In this document: positions 62,964 through 64,000 of the stretch, piece by piece
Layout of the letters: every line of letters starts with the position of its first letter
Position numbering within the stretch: position 1 is the stretch's first letter
Source of the DNA: Ascidiimonas meishanensis
GTDB taxonomy: Bacteria > Bacteroidota > Bacteroidia > Flavobacteriales > Flavobacteriaceae
Direction of reading: 5' to 3'
Assembly (NCBI RefSeq): GCF_037782385.1
Contig: NZ_JBBEXD010000006.1
Span: 248,001-312,000, forward strand
DNA length: 64,000 bases
Made by a program: the position numbers and the translations under genes
The notes under the pieces: generated by a model
What the model was told of the DNA's origin: nothing
Seen by the model: only the letters and a program-made list of their open reading frames with translations
Database searches by the model: none

Positions 62964-64000
62964 ATACAACTTTCGGATTTTACATAAAGCACTTACGAGT
63001 AATTGGTTCAAATGTAAAGCCAGCAGAAATTATTTTCGATAAGGGATTTAATGTGGTTTCAGGCTTATCTGATACTGGCAAGTCATACATTTTTGCTTGT
63101 ATTAATTATATGCTAGGAGGTGGAGACATTCCAAAGAGCATACCTGAAAGTCGTGGATATTCGAATATATATTTAGAAATAGGAACTTATGAAGGTGTAA
63201 ACTATACCCTGCATAGGAAAATTAGCGGAGGAGATTTTATTATAAAAGAAGTGTCAATTGATGAATTTCTAACTAGAGGTGAATCACAAATTCTATATCA
63301 CAAACACTCAAGTACAAACCAAGATAATATTTCAACTTTTTTACTAGGTCTAAGTGGCTTCGATGATAAGTATGTAAAGAAGAATAAACAAAATAAAAAA
63401 AGACAATTAAGCTTTAGGGATATTGTCAAATTAAGCTTAATTGATGAGGCTAGAATTATTACTGAAGATTCCCCTGTTTATTCAGGTCAAGTAATTCATC
63501 GAACTCCTGAGCAATACGTTTTTGAGATAATGCTTACTCAAAACAATGCAAAAGACTTAGTAACGGTAGAAGAAGAAATAATCTATAAAGGACGTTTACG
63601 CGGAAAAGTTGAGTTGGTTGAATCGTATATTTCTGAGATAACGGAAAAACTCATTTCTATTCAGAATATTTCTAAAACTGATAGTGCAACAACTTTGAGC
63701 GATAAATTAAGCCAATTAAATAAGGTGTTAACAGACTCTACAGAGCAGTTAAATAAACTTAATGAAGAGAAACGAGTATTATTTAATGAGGTAACAGCTC
63801 TGGAATCAAAAATGATTCAACAAGATGAATTATTAGATAGATTTCTATTGCTTACTGAGCATTACAGGAGTGATATCAAACGTTTAGAATTTATTACCTA
63901 TGGAGACCAATACTTCTCTCAACTGACCGATGTTCATTGTCCTTTATGCGGTGGAGATTTAGATAAGAATCATTATGACTGTATTATAGAAGACGATAAA
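62960..64000 (+). CDS. ABC-3C system SMC/Rad50-like ATPase (partial, runs off window)
   Basis: The first 347 codons are present with no stop codon. N-terminal strand then Walker A GLSDTGKSY (about 38-46), a helical N-lobe, a coiled coil (about 210-300) and a hook-like CPLCGG pair (about 332-337), like the zinc hook in Rad50-type ABC ATPases. The ABC signature and Walker B must lie beyond the window. It is the motor/sensor of the conflict system and is expected to license the upstream nuclease. Confidence 0.88.
   Translation, partial: MNTTFGFYIKHLRVIGSNVKPAEIIFDKGFNVVSGLSDTGKSYIFACINYMLGGGDIPKSIPESRGYSNIYLEIGTYEGVNYTLHRKISGGDFIIKEVSIDEFLTRGESQILYHKHSSTNQDNISTFLLGLSGFDDKYVKKNKQNKKRQLSFRDIVKLSLIDEARIITEDSPVYSGQVIHRTPEQYVFEIMLTQNNAKDLVTVEEEIIYKGRLRGKVELVESYISEITEKLISIQNISKTDSATTLSDKLSQLNKVLTDSTEQLNKLNEEKRVLFNEVTALESKMIQQDELLDRFLLLTEHYRSDIKRLEFITYGDQYFSQLTDVHCPLCGGDLDKNHYDCIIEDDK

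Larger units (their letters stand above)
37692..64000. mobile_element. Integrated mobile element in comM (left 26.3 kb; right end outside window)
   Basis: It begins where comM is cut and continues to the window end. The contents fit an integrative element: large serine recombinase at the junction, two HerA/VirD4-like ATPases, RadC-like JAB protein, adenine methylase, two tyrosine recombinases, a tRNA-Ser, XRE regulators, many small unknown genes, and cargo including an ABC-3C conflict system. No relaxase, VirB4 or other conjugation gene and no phage structural gene is visible here. It may be composite, because tyrosine recombinases and a tRNA sit deep inside it. Confidence 0.85.

Noticed and set aside
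37692..64000. Prophage
   Set aside because: No capsid, portal, terminase or tail gene is seen; the ATPases are of HerA/VirD4 type and the rest fits an integrative element.

Overview
The window looks like chromosome from a member of the Bacteroidota, most probably the family Flavobacteriaceae. The base composition is AT-rich, Shine-Dalgarno sequences are mostly absent, and two upstream regions carry exact TAnnTTTG -7 elements. Several gene sets are typical of the group: TPR-fused histidine kinases, a RibBA with a degenerate second half, an lptF/G-lolA-ftsK-tpx cluster, M43 metalloproteases and MORN/YD-repeat proteins. No genus can be named from the sequence alone.

Positions 1-36,600 are ordinary chromosome. 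A tRNA-Ser(UGA) at the left edge sits among partial duplications of itself. It is followed by a TauE-type exporter, a nitroreductase, a DegT-family aminotransferase and a hybrid histidine kinase. A long minus-strand run encodes thiol peroxidase, a lipid kinase, FtsK, LolA, an LptF/LptG permease and RibB(A), with a separate peroxiredoxin-thioredoxin-small protein operon behind it. Next come NhaC, a Cys/Met-metabolism PLP enzyme with a divergent Lrp regulator, a gene-poor stretch around one unknown gene (17.6-19.6 kb), dihydrolipoamide dehydrogenase, an ABC exporter and a membrane acyltransferase. A plus-strand run (24.3-36.6 kb) holds an FMN reductase, PabB, an alpha/beta hydrolase, TilS, DsbD, a CocE-type hydrolase, a two-component operon with two unknown partners, and a lipoprotein with a haem-binding motif.

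At about 37.69 kb the Mg-chelatase-like ATPase gene comM (yifB) stops abruptly after about half its usual length. From there to the end of the window (more than 26 kb) the DNA reads as an integrated mobile element whose right end lies outside. The gene at the junction is a large serine recombinase whose reading frame runs out of the element and ends inside the antisense strand of comM, so integration itself determines its C-terminus. Behind it come two paralogous HerA/VirD4-like DNA-pumping ATPases (one with a C-terminal nuclease-like domain), membrane partners, a RadC-like JAB protein, an adenine methylase and a block of small unknown genes. There are also two tyrosine recombinases bracketing a tRNA-Ser(GGA), a RuvC-like protein, XRE regulators, and cargo: a histidine kinase/LytTR pair, an M43 metalloprotease and MORN/YD-repeat envelope proteins. 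No relaxase or other type IV secretion gene is visible in the part seen.

The most interesting cargo is at the right edge: three overlapping genes forming an ABC-three-component (ABC-3C) conflict system. These are an Mrr-like nuclease effector with the ABC-3C C-terminal domain, middle component 2, and a Rad50/SMC-like ATPase with a Cys-Pro-Leu-Cys hook that is cut by the window end. The cluster of recombinases, repeated TGTGGTCG motifs, TATCCA palindromes and the mobile tRNA between 57.5 and 60.3 kb is a second candidate for undescribed biology.
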